DNA of 43,393 nt from IMG/VR virus record IMGVR_UViG_3300012918_000001, positions 1 through 43,393 of that record; one strand, written 5' to 3'. Origin of the DNA: a virus. A program made the translations under genes and the position numbers. Shown piece after piece: positions 27,937 to 37,228 of the stretch; positions within the stretch are counted from its first letter, which is position 1; every line of letters begins with the position of its first letter. Under the pieces are notes generated by a model. It searched no databases, was not told the origin of the DNA, and saw only the letters and a list, made by a program, of their open reading frames with translations.

Positions 27937-28509
27937 TTACGGCTTGAGCCCATAAGACGAACGGTGGAAACCGTCGATCATGACGTAAAGCGGCACGATG
28001 TCGGCCGGCGTTGCTGGTGGAATGACCAATACGGTATAGACGCTGAGATCGTACGGAGCGCTCTGGAGTCCCCTGCCAGAGTATCTCTCAGAAGGCATCC
28101 ACTCGATGCGCTGTGGATCATATAGGGCGGCAAACTGCGGCTGTTGGAAGTCCCCAATGCGCCGCAGTTCGAGGTAACTCGGCTGCCTGCCGCTCGGTAT
28201 CCATTCGAGATTCTGTGGGTCGAATGTCGGTGCTGTGACAAGCTGGACGAGAACGCTGTAGTCGAGAGCAGCACGACGTAACGATTGACCGATATACCGA
28301 TCACTAGGCACCCACTGCAAGCGCTCAGGGCTGTAAAGCGCATCGAACGCGGGCTGGGTGAAATCGCCGAGTCGATTGGGTGGTAACGCTCTCGTGGGTT
28401 GCCATTGACCGCTCGGCAACCATGCCAGGCGTGAAGCGACTGGCTCGCTCCATACCGGGCCAGTGACCGGCTGATATTGATATTGAGTTCTCTCTGCCAC
28501 ACTTACCAA
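27937..28509 (-). CDS. Protein of two long W-x-PS repeats, 190 aa
   Basis: Two repeats of about 70 residues cover residues 28-86 and 101-157. Each runs LxWxPSGxxP ... GDFxQPxFxALYxPxRxxWxPSxRYxGxxLxxAxxDxSV. No known domain name comes to mind. The regular aromatic/proline pattern suggests an elongated structural or binding protein in the tail module. Confidence 0.65.
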   Translation of the reverse strand: MVSVAERTQYQYQPVTGPVWSEPVASRLAWLPSGQWQPTRALPPNRLGDFTQPAFDALYSPERLQWVPSDRYIGQSLRRAALDYSVLVQLVTAPTFDPQNLEWIPSGRQPSYLELRRIGDFQQPQFAALYDPQRIEWMPSERYSGRGLQSAPYDLSVYTVLVIPPATPADIVPLYVMIDGFHRSSYGLKP

Positions 28510-28736
28510 TGTCCTTCATCAACTAACTTCTTGTAGGGCCGGCACTCCCAGCATCCTGCCGCACCACAATGCGGTCCATTGCACTTCATGCAAAAGCCGC
28601 GTGTTCGACCAGAGCCTCTCACGACAACCCAGTGACCACCGCAATGGACACAAGATAGTGTATCATGTTCGATGGTCCCATTTTCGCCAGCGATGACGAC
28701 GTAGCCATGCGGGCGCGTGACACTGTGATCAGGCAT
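28503..28736 (-). CDS. Zinc-finger-like protein, 77 aa
   Basis: LSCVHCGGHWVVVRGSGRTRGFCMKCNG (quoted in outline) and CGAAGCWECRPYKK give at least three CxxC-type pairs, matching a small treble-zinc protein found in structural modules of related phages. It is overlapped in antisense by the homing endonuclease for 72 bases. Virion or assembly role unknown. Confidence 0.65.
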   Translation of the reverse strand: MPDHSVTRPHGYVVIAGENGTIEHDTLSCVHCGGHWVVVRGSGRTRGFCMKCNGPHCGAAGCWECRPYKKLVDEGHW

Positions 28737-29192
28737 ATATCACCAGAATATGCCGCTGGCTTTTTCGACGGAGAAGGTGGCATCGCCATCTCCGGCACTT
28801 GGTCCAAGGACAGCGCGCACCAGCACATACGGTGGACACGGAGGGTCTATATCGGCAACACCGATATTCGGATTCTCAGACTGATCCGAAAATGCTACGG
28901 CGGCAAGTTGCGCCCCTGGCACACGCGAAAAGGCTCCAAGCCATACTTCAGCCTGGACTTTCACAGCAGCGCCTCTACGGACTTTTTGCGCACGATATTT
29001 CCTTATCTGGTCATCAAAAAAGACCGAGCAAAAATCTATCTACGGTTCGCCGCCACGTTACTCGCTTCCGGCACACATCCACTCCCAGCTCCGATTTTGG
29101 CCTTTCGGTTTCGCCTTTACCGCCGCCTGATCGACTTGAATCGGAAAGGCGATGGTTCCGTCATACGCGCTCCAAAACTCACCGAACGTTAG
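28665..29192 (+). CDS. LAGLIDADG homing endonuclease, free-standing, opposite strand
   Basis: The 175-residue protein has YAAGFFDGEGGI at residues 29-40, the dodecapeptide LAGLIDADG motif with the catalytic acid in GEG. It is followed by the expected pattern of strands and helices (VYIGNTDIRILRLIRKCYGG, FLRTIFPYLVIKKDRAKIYL). One motif means it works as a homodimer. It is the only plus-strand gene in the late operon, fills the gap between two virion genes and overlaps one. This fits a mobile gene recently inserted in an intergenic site. Start is ATG 28665 or 28707. Confidence 0.85.
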   Translation: MFDGPIFASDDDVAMRARDTVIRHISPEYAAGFFDGEGGIAISGTWSKDSAHQHIRWTRRVYIGNTDIRILRLIRKCYGGKLRPWHTRKGSKPYFSLDFHSSASTDFLRTIFPYLVIKKDRAKIYLRFAATLLASGTHPLPAPILAFRFRLYRRLIDLNRKGDGSVIRAPKLTER

Positions 29193-29198
29193 GCGACC

Positions 29199-29642
29199 TC
29201 ATTCGTCCCAAGCCATAGTTACATTTATATTCGGCGTACCTCCAGAGGAAACGCTCTGCACTCCAATTCCATTCGCGGTCCCAAGCGGTGACTTGATCTC
29301 CCGCCCTGGGTTAGCAATCCAAGTGTAGGTGGCGCGTTGGTTGAGTGGTATTTCCAACACCGGCGACGCTTCATAAGTTGGCCCAGTCATCGGTCCCTGA
29401 AGCGCCGTGCAAAGCCCTGACGTGCCGCCTGGATCAGCCGGGCGTATCGTTTGAGCCGTACCGCCTGTCGGTGCTGCTGTATGCCGAATCACAATAAATC
29501 TCGTTGCAATATCGGCTGGAGTCGCATCGGAACCGATGATGATTTGATGCAGGCTGGGTCGCACTGTGGCGATCCCTGAAACTACCAAGATGGATAAGGC
29601 TGTGCCTGCCGCCGTTCTGCCTGCTGCGTACATTCCAGACAT
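29199..29642 (-). CDS. Putative virion protein, 147 aa
   Basis: The protein is rich in Thr, Ala, Gly and Pro and lacks charge clusters, with the segment GSDATPADIATRFIVIRHTA typical of small phage capsid-external or tail proteins. A hydrophobic N-terminus (GTALSILVVSGIATV) is present but looks like a strand rather than a signal. Role inferred from position only. Confidence 0.55.
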   Translation of the reverse strand: MSGMYAAGRTAAGTALSILVVSGIATVRPSLHQIIIGSDATPADIATRFIVIRHTAAPTGGTAQTIRPADPGGTSGLCTALQGPMTGPTYEASPVLEIPLNQRATYTWIANPGREIKSPLGTANGIGVQSVSSGGTPNINVTMAWDE

Positions 29643-29654
29643 TGCTGACTCCTT

Positions 29655-29855
29655 TTAAGTTGAGACAATATCCGGTGGCGTCATTCCAGAAGCCACCACT
29701 TGCGGCTGAGAAATAATTGTGTCAGGCCAAGGTCGATTCATCGCGCTCATCATCAATGCAGGATCAACAGCGCCATCCGACTTTATAAGGCGCTTATCAA
29801 CTGCGAACTCGACAGGTCGATTAGGTCCATGCCCACCTACTGGTCCGCCAGCCAT
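29655..29855 (-). CDS. Hypothetical protein, 66 aa
   Basis: The product starts MAGGPVGGHGPNRPVEFAVD and continues with a helical middle part. It lies in the tandem series of small virion-operon genes, one base after the upstream stop. No family recognised. Confidence 0.5.
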   Translation of the reverse strand: MAGGPVGGHGPNRPVEFAVDKRLIKSDGAVDPALMMSAMNRPWPDTIISQPQVVASGMTPPDIVST

Positions 29856-29856
29856 A

Positions 29857-30393
29857 TCAGTTCAACGACTCCCAAATGCTCCACAACGGAATGACCGAGG
29901 GAGCGACAGAGAAAGTGACGCCGATCCACAGAGCCGCCGCGATGGTCGTGTCCACCGCAACGCTTCCCGTGCTCGTGGAAAGCACGGCGGTTTCGCTCGC
30001 TGCGGTGGCGATCGCGCCGCCTGAACTCCATTGGCTCGTGCAGATGACGTTGGAGTTAGTTCCTGCGGCCACACCGATCGAGCGAAAGATCAGATAGCAC
30101 TGAAATACGAAAGGTGCCAAGGTAATGCTCGGCACATAGTTCTGTGCGGCGGAAGCTGTCATGGAAGTGCCACCAATGACCAAGCCGTATCGTGGGGTAA
30201 TGATCAACGTGCCGGCCGTGCCAGTGGTACAAGTCCCGCCGACCGTCAGCTTCAACACTTGCCCGGCCCGTGGAGCCATCGCTGGGATCGGCGTGAAGAT
30301 CGTCGGGACGAGAACAGTCTCAGTGGTCGCCGTGATCGTCGGGAATGCGGCGCTCGATGCATCGAGGATCGTACCTCTAAAGGGCTGAAACAT
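29857..30393 (-). CDS. Putative virion protein, 178 aa
   Basis: A beta-rich protein of Thr/Ala/Gly/Val composition with FTPIPAMAPRAGQVLKLTVG and TPRYGLVIGGTSM. It ends in PLWSIWESLN. This pattern is common in phage structural proteins of unknown location. No enzyme motif. Confidence 0.6.
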   Translation of the reverse strand: MFQPFRGTILDASSAAFPTITATTETVLVPTIFTPIPAMAPRAGQVLKLTVGGTCTTGTAGTLIITPRYGLVIGGTSMTASAAQNYVPSITLAPFVFQCYLIFRSIGVAAGTNSNVICTSQWSSGGAIATAASETAVLSTSTGSVAVDTTIAAALWIGVTFSVAPSVIPLWSIWESLN

Positions 30394-30411
30394 TATTTTC
30401 CTTCACAGAGT

Positions 30412-31059
30412 TCATCTAATCCATCCAATAAAGCGGCCAGCGGAAGATGTGATGTTGGCCGAGCTTATGCCAGACGCCACCTTGAAGGACGCAATGCGAG
30501 CCACGGCCTCTGCTGCGTTCGTCCACGTCCATTGCGGGTTGATAGCCGCTGATGTAGTCTGAATCTTATAAGCGAGTGCAGCTCCGTAATGAGTGCCGCT
30601 GACAGCGGTAACAGCGTTCAGGAGATTAAATCCGTTATCAATCGTCTGTCCAGTAGAATTACCGCCGCTCTCAAGTCCAGATATGAGCAATTCGTTATCC
30701 AGAGTTGGCGTGATGCTCCCGGTACTCAAGGCAGTGATCGACAGTCCAGTACCTCCGTTCTCAACATCAAAGGGAGAGGTTATCGAACCGCTGAAAGCCG
30801 CGCCGCAAACAGCAGCAGTAGTATTGGTAGCAGAGAATGTGTGTCCAGTACCGACGATTGGATTTTGGGCGTAGAAGATTCGACCATAGCCAAAGCCGGG
30901 ACCACCGGCAGTCAAGCCAACCCATGTATTGCTCTTGTTGTCGCTTACTGCTTCGGTATCACCATCTCCGAAAAACAAGATGAGAAGATCGGCACCGGTT
31001 GTGTCCATAGCGCCGGTGGTTGTCACACCTGAAGCATTAGCGATCAAGGAATAGATCAT
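30412..31059 (-). CDS. Putative virion/tail-fibre-associated protein, 215 aa
   Basis: The N-terminal part (SGVTTTGAMDTTGADLLILF ... SDNKSNTWVGLTA, VGTGHTFSATN) matches a jelly-roll-like protein widely seen in phage tail modules, where TTGADLxxxxxxxxxxxxxSDxKxNTW is conserved. It may bind host surface sugars. Function is inferred from that likeness. Confidence 0.6.
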   Translation of the reverse strand: MIYSLIANASGVTTTGAMDTTGADLLILFFGDGDTEAVSDNKSNTWVGLTAGGPGFGYGRIFYAQNPIVGTGHTFSATNTTAAVCGAAFSGSITSPFDVENGGTGLSITALSTGSITPTLDNELLISGLESGGNSTGQTIDNGFNLLNAVTAVSGTHYGAALAYKIQTTSAAINPQWTWTNAAEAVARIASFKVASGISSANITSSAGRFIGWIR

Positions 31060-31442
31060 CAGGATTGCTTCACGGTCACGGTCGTTACCATAAACTCTCG
31101 CGTCGTGATTGAGCCTCTGAGACGAGTATTGGCGTCAACCGCCATAGGAATGGCAATCGCCAACACTGATTCCGTAGCGATGGATTCGAGTGGATCAAGC
31201 AACTTTGAGACCTTCACGACTCCAGCCACCGTACTCGCGCTCCAAGATGACCAACTAATACCAGCATCTCCAGATAGTTCCAGCGTCCAATCTAGCGTTT
31301 GTGTAAGAAGCGACAGCCCGGCTCTCGCTATGGAAACTTGAAGGTTCGTCGCTCCGAGCGATGGAGTCATAGGGCCAAACGACGTAACGCCAAGTGCCAC
31401 GGGGCCTGGCAGCATAATAATCGGTGCGATGGTGAACGCCAT
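31059..31442 (-). CDS. Hypothetical virion protein, 127 aa
   Basis: Beta-sandwich-like composition with IARAGLSLLTQTLDWTLELS and TRLRGSITTREFMVTTVTV. It shares its first base with the neighbour's last codon (overlap at 31059), showing tight coupling. Not recognised. Confidence 0.55.
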   Translation of the reverse strand: MAFTIAPIIMLPGPVALGVTSFGPMTPSLGATNLQVSIARAGLSLLTQTLDWTLELSGDAGISWSSWSASTVAGVVKVSKLLDPLESIATESVLAIAIPMAVDANTRLRGSITTREFMVTTVTVKQS

Positions 31443-31747
31443 CAGCTACCCCCAGTACGGATAATTGAAGTGGTAGGCATCAATTTGTCTCGTTGAATGC
31501 GCACTGTCTGAATGCGCTCGTTGCCGTCGCGCTCAATAACGGTGACATTGAAGCCGCTTCCGGTTACTGCTATAGGTGCTTGATATATACCTCTGTCCGC
31601 GCCACGTTTCAGCTCCGCGAGGATTGCCTTATAAAGCGCTGTCAGCTCACGTAGTTCGTCCTCGATGGCCGCAAGTTTCTCGCGCTCGAAATCCTCCTGA
31701 TCGGCTTCTTCGATCAGTTGCTTGGCGAAGTAGCGCGGATCAGTCAT
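31442..31747 (-). CDS. Coiled-coil virion-operon protein, 101 aa
   Basis: Residues 8-48 are a charged coiled coil (EEADQEDFEREKLAAIEDEL), and the C-terminal half is beta-rich (FNVTVIERDGNERIQTVRIQ). The plan of helical stalk plus small head suggests a tail-attached protein. It overlaps the stop of the large internal virion gene. Confidence 0.55.
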   Translation of the reverse strand: MTDPRYFAKQLIEEADQEDFEREKLAAIEDELRELTALYKAILAELKRGADRGIYQAPIAVTGSGFNVTVIERDGNERIQTVRIQRDKLMPTTSIIRTGGS

Positions 31748-34700
31748 TTACGAAGCTTCTCGATCAAGTTGTCCGCCATCTCCTGTGCGAACGCAGCCCG
31801 GTCCTCTCCCGGCAATGCCGCTGCAGCGCCCGCCTTGCGTGCATCTCTGAGTAACTTACTATAGATGTTCTTCTTCATCAAATCAGCGCCCTCCTTGCCA
31901 TACATAGAATCCAGTTGTTCCCATATTGGCGAACCGACAACCTTCGTAAGAATCTCGTGCGCGAACTGACCTGAAGCACTCGCAAATAGCGTCCGTTGCG
32001 CTGGTGTCAATTCAATCTGACCAGCCTTCTTATCAAGGGGATTTGGTAGTTGAATGTTCTTCGGCGGCTTGGCAACGCCGACACCAAGGCGCGCTGCTTC
32101 AAGTAGCACCTTATCGCTGCTTTCTTGTTGCTTCTTGATCGGCAACACAACGCCGAGGCGTTCCCGGTTCTCCACCGGCTCACCAGTCAGCCCACTTATC
32201 ATCGGTTCCAGTCCTTCACGTACGCCTGGAATCTTGTTGCGAATAGCGTCCATGATGCTGTTGATTTCGCGCACATAGGGATCCATCAACTGCGCGGTCT
32301 GCCCGAACCATCCAGAGGCAGGCATCATGCTCGCCACCAAATTCTGCATAATCTTTGGACCGTAACGATCGGACTCGGCAACGCCGCGGGCGATATCCAC
32401 CATGCCCCGCAGCCATATCTGATTCGTCACCGCTTGCGAGAAGGCGATTGAAATCATCTTCGGAATTCTGTCTTGCTCATCCGGCGTCATGTGTGCCCAA
32501 ATGCTGCTCATGTCCGCAGCAAGGCCAATCAGCGTCCCGATCGGCTGGATGCGTGAATAGTCGTAATAGGTGCCGTTGACGTTCACGCTATACGGCTGAT
32601 GCGTTTCCATCCAGGCGCTGCGCTTCTCAGGCTCAGGCGGGCCATAGCCAGTGATGCGCTCGCCATCAAAAGCGAGTGCCGCAGTCAGGCCCATCAAGGC
32701 GCTACCGACCACAACTTCAGCAATGGCCCTATCTTTAGCGACGCCGCCTTCCTTGTAAGCGGCCTGCCACGCTTCAACGAAAGGCGCAGAGAGCGGAGTC
32801 AATCGAGCCATTTCCTTGAACACATTGCTCGGCGTCTGCATGAACGGGATAAACAGCGGCCCAACTTTTGAGCGCGACACAATGCTTTGCAGATCCTTAC
32901 CCCATCTTCCAAGCGGATTTTGAAACACGCCGCGCTGGACGTAAGCCGCCACTTCATCTCGTTCTGCTTCGGCCAGATCCTGCGCGTGCCGAGCCATGCT
33001 TTCGCGGAATTCACGGCTAAACGGATTCCATCCTTCGTTCGCGGCCTTGCGCGCCGCGAGCGCGTTCACTTCGCGTCGCTCAAGAATCAGGCGCGCTGCG
33101 CCGTCGGCAACCGACAGCCAGGGAAATGAAAGGCTGCGTACCAAGACGCCGAGATCGCCTGGAATAGCCTGACGGTGCTGCTCCATCTTTGTCGCAGGCT
33201 GATCGAGCTTGCGAAGCGCCACCATCGGCTGCTTCCAGTTCTCACCAAGAAATTCAGCGGCGATCTTCAGCCCTTCATAAGCCCCTTGGAGTTCACCAAA
33301 GAGCCTTGCCGGTATCTCGACTGCCCGCCCCTGCCCGCCCGGTCGCAGAACAGCCAGCGCATCGACAACATCGTGGAAGCCGAGGAACGTAGTGTTCCCG
33401 ATGATGTTCGCCATCTGAGAGATCGGCCCGATGATTCCGGCTTTGAATGCTTCGATCACCATCTCCCACTTCGTTGCCTTCGTTGCCTCTTTCGCGAACT
33501 TCGCCATGCCCGCAGGCGTATCGACATCGCCTGCCATGCGCAACAGCATGTCAGGATCTTTGCCATACATATCGACTAGCTCTTTGATCCGCTCGCTTTG
33601 AACGCGCAATTCCTTAAACCGGCTGGCGTACTGCGTTGCGCGAGCGGATTCAGTAAGGCCGCCAGTGAATTCCGCTTGGATCATCGCGGACTTATTCAGC
33701 GCGTCAAGAGCGTCGAGCTTCATCTGGTCGGTCGCGGTTCCTGTGGCCTTCGCTTCGTTGTACTTCTTCACGGTCGCCGCAGCCTCGATCGAGGCTTGCA
33801 TGAGCATGTCGCCGCGGACTTTTAACTGCACCGCATTGGCGGCGCTTCCCGGCTCGTAGCCAGTGACCATCTTCGCGCGCTCACCGCCGGTCATATCGTT
33901 TAAGAGCGCGTCGGCTTTCGCTTCCGTTTCGGCATGACTCTGGAGTTTGCCTTCGGTGCCGTAGACTTCCGTCATCCGCGCGACCAAAGCTCGTATTTCG
34001 TCAGGCCCGGTAACGAACTTCAGATTTAGCGTGTAGGGAATACGCGCCTCTGGAATTGTGGCGAAAGGCTGATCGAGTACCTGTTCGGCTTTAGTCCCAG
34101 GGAAGGCGCTGCGGACGGCTTCGGCAGTTGCCGCTGGCCTGTAGGCGGGCGGGATCTCGTCTGCGGCGCCAGTCTTCAACTCCTCCGCAATCTTCGGATC
34201 GGCCTTCGCATCGGCAACGACTTGCTCCGGCTCAATGCCGGTCTTCGCGTAGATGTTGGCGATACGGCCGGCAACATGGCCTGCGGCTTTCATACCGCCC
34301 ACCACGATCGCGGCGCTCGCAATCTCCCAAGGCTCAGGCAGACGCCCTTCGAGCGCGGCCGGCGCCACGGTCATCGTGCCGACTTCGGCTCCGGTTCGCG
34401 CCAAGGCAGTTCCAGTTGCGCTTAGGAACGGTTCGGCTATTCTCCCAGCGATCAGTCCGGCCCCCATTGTTGCCACGCCAACTGCTGCAGCCTTGGCGGT
34501 CAGTTTCGCAACATCAGGATCACCGAGACCCTTGAGGACGATGCCGGAGCGATCCAGCCAATCACCGCTGCTGTCGGCGTCGCCATTTTGGTAGGCGCGC
34601 ATCAGCGATTCCCTGATAAGCGTCGGCACGGCATTGCCCACGCCTCCCGCAACCATTGGGCCGCCGCGCGTCAGTCCTGCAACGACCCCTCCAGAAACCG

Positions 34701-34974
34701 CCATCAGCGGAAGGTCCGTAATCGCGCTGGAAGCACCCTCCAGCGCTTTCTCGTACCAGGTGGCATGGGTATGATCGAGCACTACGTCAGGGAGTCGCCC
34801 ACGGGTCATCAGGCGCGTTCCTGAGCCTTGTGAGCCGGAAACTATGGCATCCCACACGCCTTCGCCGACTCGCTGCGGTTGTGAGCGCGGTGCCGGCGTA
34901 ACGACCTGATCGGCTTCCCAGGCAGCCTTCGCTGGCGCAGGCGCGACTACGGTATCGTCTTCCCAGCCAGCCAT
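31744..34974 (-). CDS. Large internal virion / DNA ejection protein, 1076 aa
   Basis: By position (third after tail tube B) and size it matches the T7 gp16-like ejection protein. The N-terminus carries two copies of a short motif (GWEDDTVVAPAPA, AWEADQVVTPAP). Glycine/alanine hydrophobic stretches at about 90-120 and 160-185 could insert in membrane, followed by long helices. No lysozyme or transglycosylase motif is evident. It is expected to travel with the DNA and extend the tail through the envelope. Confidence 0.75.
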   Translation of the reverse strand: MAGWEDDTVVAPAPAKAAWEADQVVTPAPRSQPQRVGEGVWDAIVSGSQGSGTRLMTRGRLPDVVLDHTHATWYEKALEGASSAITDLPLMAVSGGVVAGLTRGGPMVAGGVGNAVPTLIRESLMRAYQNGDADSSGDWLDRSGIVLKGLGDPDVAKLTAKAAAVGVATMGAGLIAGRIAEPFLSATGTALARTGAEVGTMTVAPAALEGRLPEPWEIASAAIVVGGMKAAGHVAGRIANIYAKTGIEPEQVVADAKADPKIAEELKTGAADEIPPAYRPAATAEAVRSAFPGTKAEQVLDQPFATIPEARIPYTLNLKFVTGPDEIRALVARMTEVYGTEGKLQSHAETEAKADALLNDMTGGERAKMVTGYEPGSAANAVQLKVRGDMLMQASIEAAATVKKYNEAKATGTATDQMKLDALDALNKSAMIQAEFTGGLTESARATQYASRFKELRVQSERIKELVDMYGKDPDMLLRMAGDVDTPAGMAKFAKEATKATKWEMVIEAFKAGIIGPISQMANIIGNTTFLGFHDVVDALAVLRPGGQGRAVEIPARLFGELQGAYEGLKIAAEFLGENWKQPMVALRKLDQPATKMEQHRQAIPGDLGVLVRSLSFPWLSVADGAARLILERREVNALAARKAANEGWNPFSREFRESMARHAQDLAEAERDEVAAYVQRGVFQNPLGRWGKDLQSIVSRSKVGPLFIPFMQTPSNVFKEMARLTPLSAPFVEAWQAAYKEGGVAKDRAIAEVVVGSALMGLTAALAFDGERITGYGPPEPEKRSAWMETHQPYSVNVNGTYYDYSRIQPIGTLIGLAADMSSIWAHMTPDEQDRIPKMISIAFSQAVTNQIWLRGMVDIARGVAESDRYGPKIMQNLVASMMPASGWFGQTAQLMDPYVREINSIMDAIRNKIPGVREGLEPMISGLTGEPVENRERLGVVLPIKKQQESSDKVLLEAARLGVGVAKPPKNIQLPNPLDKKAGQIELTPAQRTLFASASGQFAHEILTKVVGSPIWEQLDSMYGKEGADLMKKNIYSKLLRDARKAGAAAALPGEDRAAFAQEMADNLIEKLRK

Positions 34975-36611
34975 CAGGTGCCGCCCTTCACCCTGACGGA
35001 GCCATCAGGCGCACGGTAATGTTCACCGGCCTTTACCTGCTCTCGGGTCTTCGTTATGGTGCCGCTCGGCGGGCCGCCGATCTGCCCGCTCACAGTCTGC
35101 CCTTCCTTGCCGCGAATCTTGTCGGCCTGCGCTGCGATCTCGGTCTTCGGTGACGTGAGATAGGAATTGATGATCTCCGGCGCGAACAGGTATTTCGGAT
35201 CGCGCGGGTTGAGCAACGGATTGATGTCATCTTTCGCTCTGCGTGCGGCCTCCAGTTTCTCGTGCGCGTCGTATTCGATTTTGTTCAGCACGGTCACGCC
35301 CCAAGCCGGATCGCTTCTAAAGATCGCCTCTGCAAGAGGGCTAGCCTTGATGCGCGCTTGTGCAGAAAGAACTTGATTATGGAAATTGCGCTCAAGCGGT
35401 TTCTCCATCGCGTTATAGCGCTGTTCGAGTTGCGCTTCTTCGCTCGGATTGAATTCACCTTTGATAAAGCCATCGCGAATGCGATCCAGGGCGCGATAGA
35501 GGTTGTTCGGGTCATCGCGCCCCGTTATAAACAACTGATCGATGGCGGCACGCACATTCTCTGGATGCGGCGTGTTTTCTTTCTTCTCGCGCAACTGCGT
35601 CGTGAGCTGGTGCTGAAAATGGATCAGATTCTCGCGCTGCGCTGGTAGCAGCTTAGGATCGGCAGCGATCCGAGCAGCACTCACGCCTTTGCCGAGAAGG
35701 ATCTGGTTGATGTAGCCGTTCATCGCGTCTTCGGCTGCATCGAGCTTTTGGCGTTTCGCTAGGGCATCAAGATGATCATCGTCTGCGTTCTGCGCTCGCC
35801 GTTGGCGATCGGCGTAGTTGATGATCTGTTCTTTGCCAGCAGCATCGAGATACTTGTCGAACTTGCCCTCGTTCACCGCACTCATGGCGGCCTGCGGATT
35901 GGCGTTCGCCATCCCGTAGCCCGCAGTCTTTGCGAGAGTCGTGAGAATCTTGGGCACCAAATCGGCTTGGACGCGCGCAGCATCGGCAGGGCTGATAGTC
36001 GGACTTGCTTCCAGCATCGCGCCTACATCTGCCTGCACCGACTGCGCGAGATGCGGCAGGGCCGAGGGATCGTTCAGGACGATGTTCGAGTAGTTGCGCT
36101 CCAGATCACCCATGTTTTTATGCACAGCGGCGGCGGCGCGCGTACCCATATCCGCCATCATCTTCGTGGCGAAGTGGGTAGAGAGTTCGTTCGCACGCGA
36201 TTGTGCCCAACGCTGCGCCTCTGGCGATGCACCCTCGAAGCCCTGCTGGAACTTCTCAAGCGACGGTCCAAGGACGTGCTCGCGGAAGCCCTGCATCACG
36301 GAGGTATCGTTAGGATCGGACTTGTTGGCGACCTGTGACCACTGGCTCGTCAGATCGCCGTAGAGCGACGAGTAGAGTGCGGCGCCGTGGCTGATCTGCG
36401 CGAAAGTAGTATGCCGCTCGGCATCGTCCACCATCTTGTCGAGTGCCTGGCCGACCGGCCGCAGCGCTGCGCTGACGCCGCGGCCTAGCGCCTGTCCAGT
36501 TTCACGCGCAAACCTGTTCTCGATATAGCCTTTCTCGCGCGCGACGTTCGCCGCCTGCTCGTTGGGCTGGAGCGTTGTGGTTGGGCCTGGCAATTCGATT
36601 ATGTTGGGCAT
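34974..36611 (-). CDS. Internal virion protein, 545 aa
   Basis: A largely helical protein with LGRGVSAALRPVGQALDKMV near the N-terminus and long charged helices throughout, ending in a basic tail with GEHYRAPDGSVRVKGG. Its order after the gp14-like gene and before the large ejection protein matches T7 gp15-like internal proteins. Sequence alone does not prove the family. Confidence 0.7.
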   Translation of the reverse strand: MPNIIELPGPTTTLQPNEQAANVAREKGYIENRFARETGQALGRGVSAALRPVGQALDKMVDDAERHTTFAQISHGAALYSSLYGDLTSQWSQVANKSDPNDTSVMQGFREHVLGPSLEKFQQGFEGASPEAQRWAQSRANELSTHFATKMMADMGTRAAAAVHKNMGDLERNYSNIVLNDPSALPHLAQSVQADVGAMLEASPTISPADAARVQADLVPKILTTLAKTAGYGMANANPQAAMSAVNEGKFDKYLDAAGKEQIINYADRQRRAQNADDDHLDALAKRQKLDAAEDAMNGYINQILLGKGVSAARIAADPKLLPAQRENLIHFQHQLTTQLREKKENTPHPENVRAAIDQLFITGRDDPNNLYRALDRIRDGFIKGEFNPSEEAQLEQRYNAMEKPLERNFHNQVLSAQARIKASPLAEAIFRSDPAWGVTVLNKIEYDAHEKLEAARRAKDDINPLLNPRDPKYLFAPEIINSYLTSPKTEIAAQADKIRGKEGQTVSGQIGGPPSGTITKTREQVKAGEHYRAPDGSVRVKGGT

Positions 36612-36612
36612 A

Positions 36613-37227
36613 TCACGCGAAGGCCAAGAGGTCGACTATTCCGGCAACAACATCTGCTCCTTCGGAAGCCGCCGCGATATCTCCAACGCCAGTGATACCA
36701 GCATCGAGGACTGCCGCGCCAGTCACATCGGTTCCAGCACCAGCGAATACCCCAGCCTTGTCCGCGGCACTGTACAGCGAGATAGCTCCGCCCGCCGCGT
36801 TCAAGAGGCCACCAACCGTTTGCGCCGTACCGGAGGATCTAGCCGCCTTCGCCATGCCGCTGTAGAGCCCGGCCTGCTCCGCGTATGAATTCTCGGTGAT
36901 GGCGCCCTGCTCCGCGGTGATCGCTTTCGTGAATGCTCCTTGCGTTGCGCTGTCGGCAAGAAGGTCGAGCGCCGAGCCGCTTTCGGCAAATCCTGCGCCG
37001 CCGACCTGGGCGCGCTGCGTGCCGAGAGTCTTGAATATCGTCCGTGTTTCCTGCTCCTGCTTGATTGCGGTCGCCTGCTTTACGATCTCCGCATTCTGGC
37101 GGGCAATGGCGGCAGCTTCATCGTAGGAGCCTGCCGAAGCGGTGGCACCCTTCGCGCCGAACAGATCGGAGACGGCGCCGCCGAAATCGGTAAAGGCTTG
37201 GGCAACGTCTGAGGAGGCGGAGGCCAC
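36613..37227 (-). CDS. Internal virion protein, gp14-like, 204 aa
   Basis: The central helix (AIARQNAEIVKQATAIKQEQ) followed by GTQRAQVGGAGFAESGSALD is the conserved core of gp14-like internal core proteins of podoviruses. The C-terminal third is Ala/Gly-rich and hydrophobic, consistent with membrane pore formation in the outer membrane during ejection. It directly follows tail tube B. Confidence 0.75.
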   Translation of the reverse strand: MASASSDVAQAFTDFGGAVSDLFGAKGATASAGSYDEAAAIARQNAEIVKQATAIKQEQETRTIFKTLGTQRAQVGGAGFAESGSALDLLADSATQGAFTKAITAEQGAITENSYAEQAGLYSGMAKAARSSGTAQTVGGLLNAAGGAISLYSAADKAGVFAGAGTDVTGAAVLDAGITGVGDIAAASEGADVVAGIVDLLAFA

Positions 37228-37228
37228 G

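Noticed and set aside
31744-34974. Transglycosylase domain in the large internal virion protein
   Set aside because: I looked for a catalytic Glu context and a lysozyme-like pattern and found none that I could defend.
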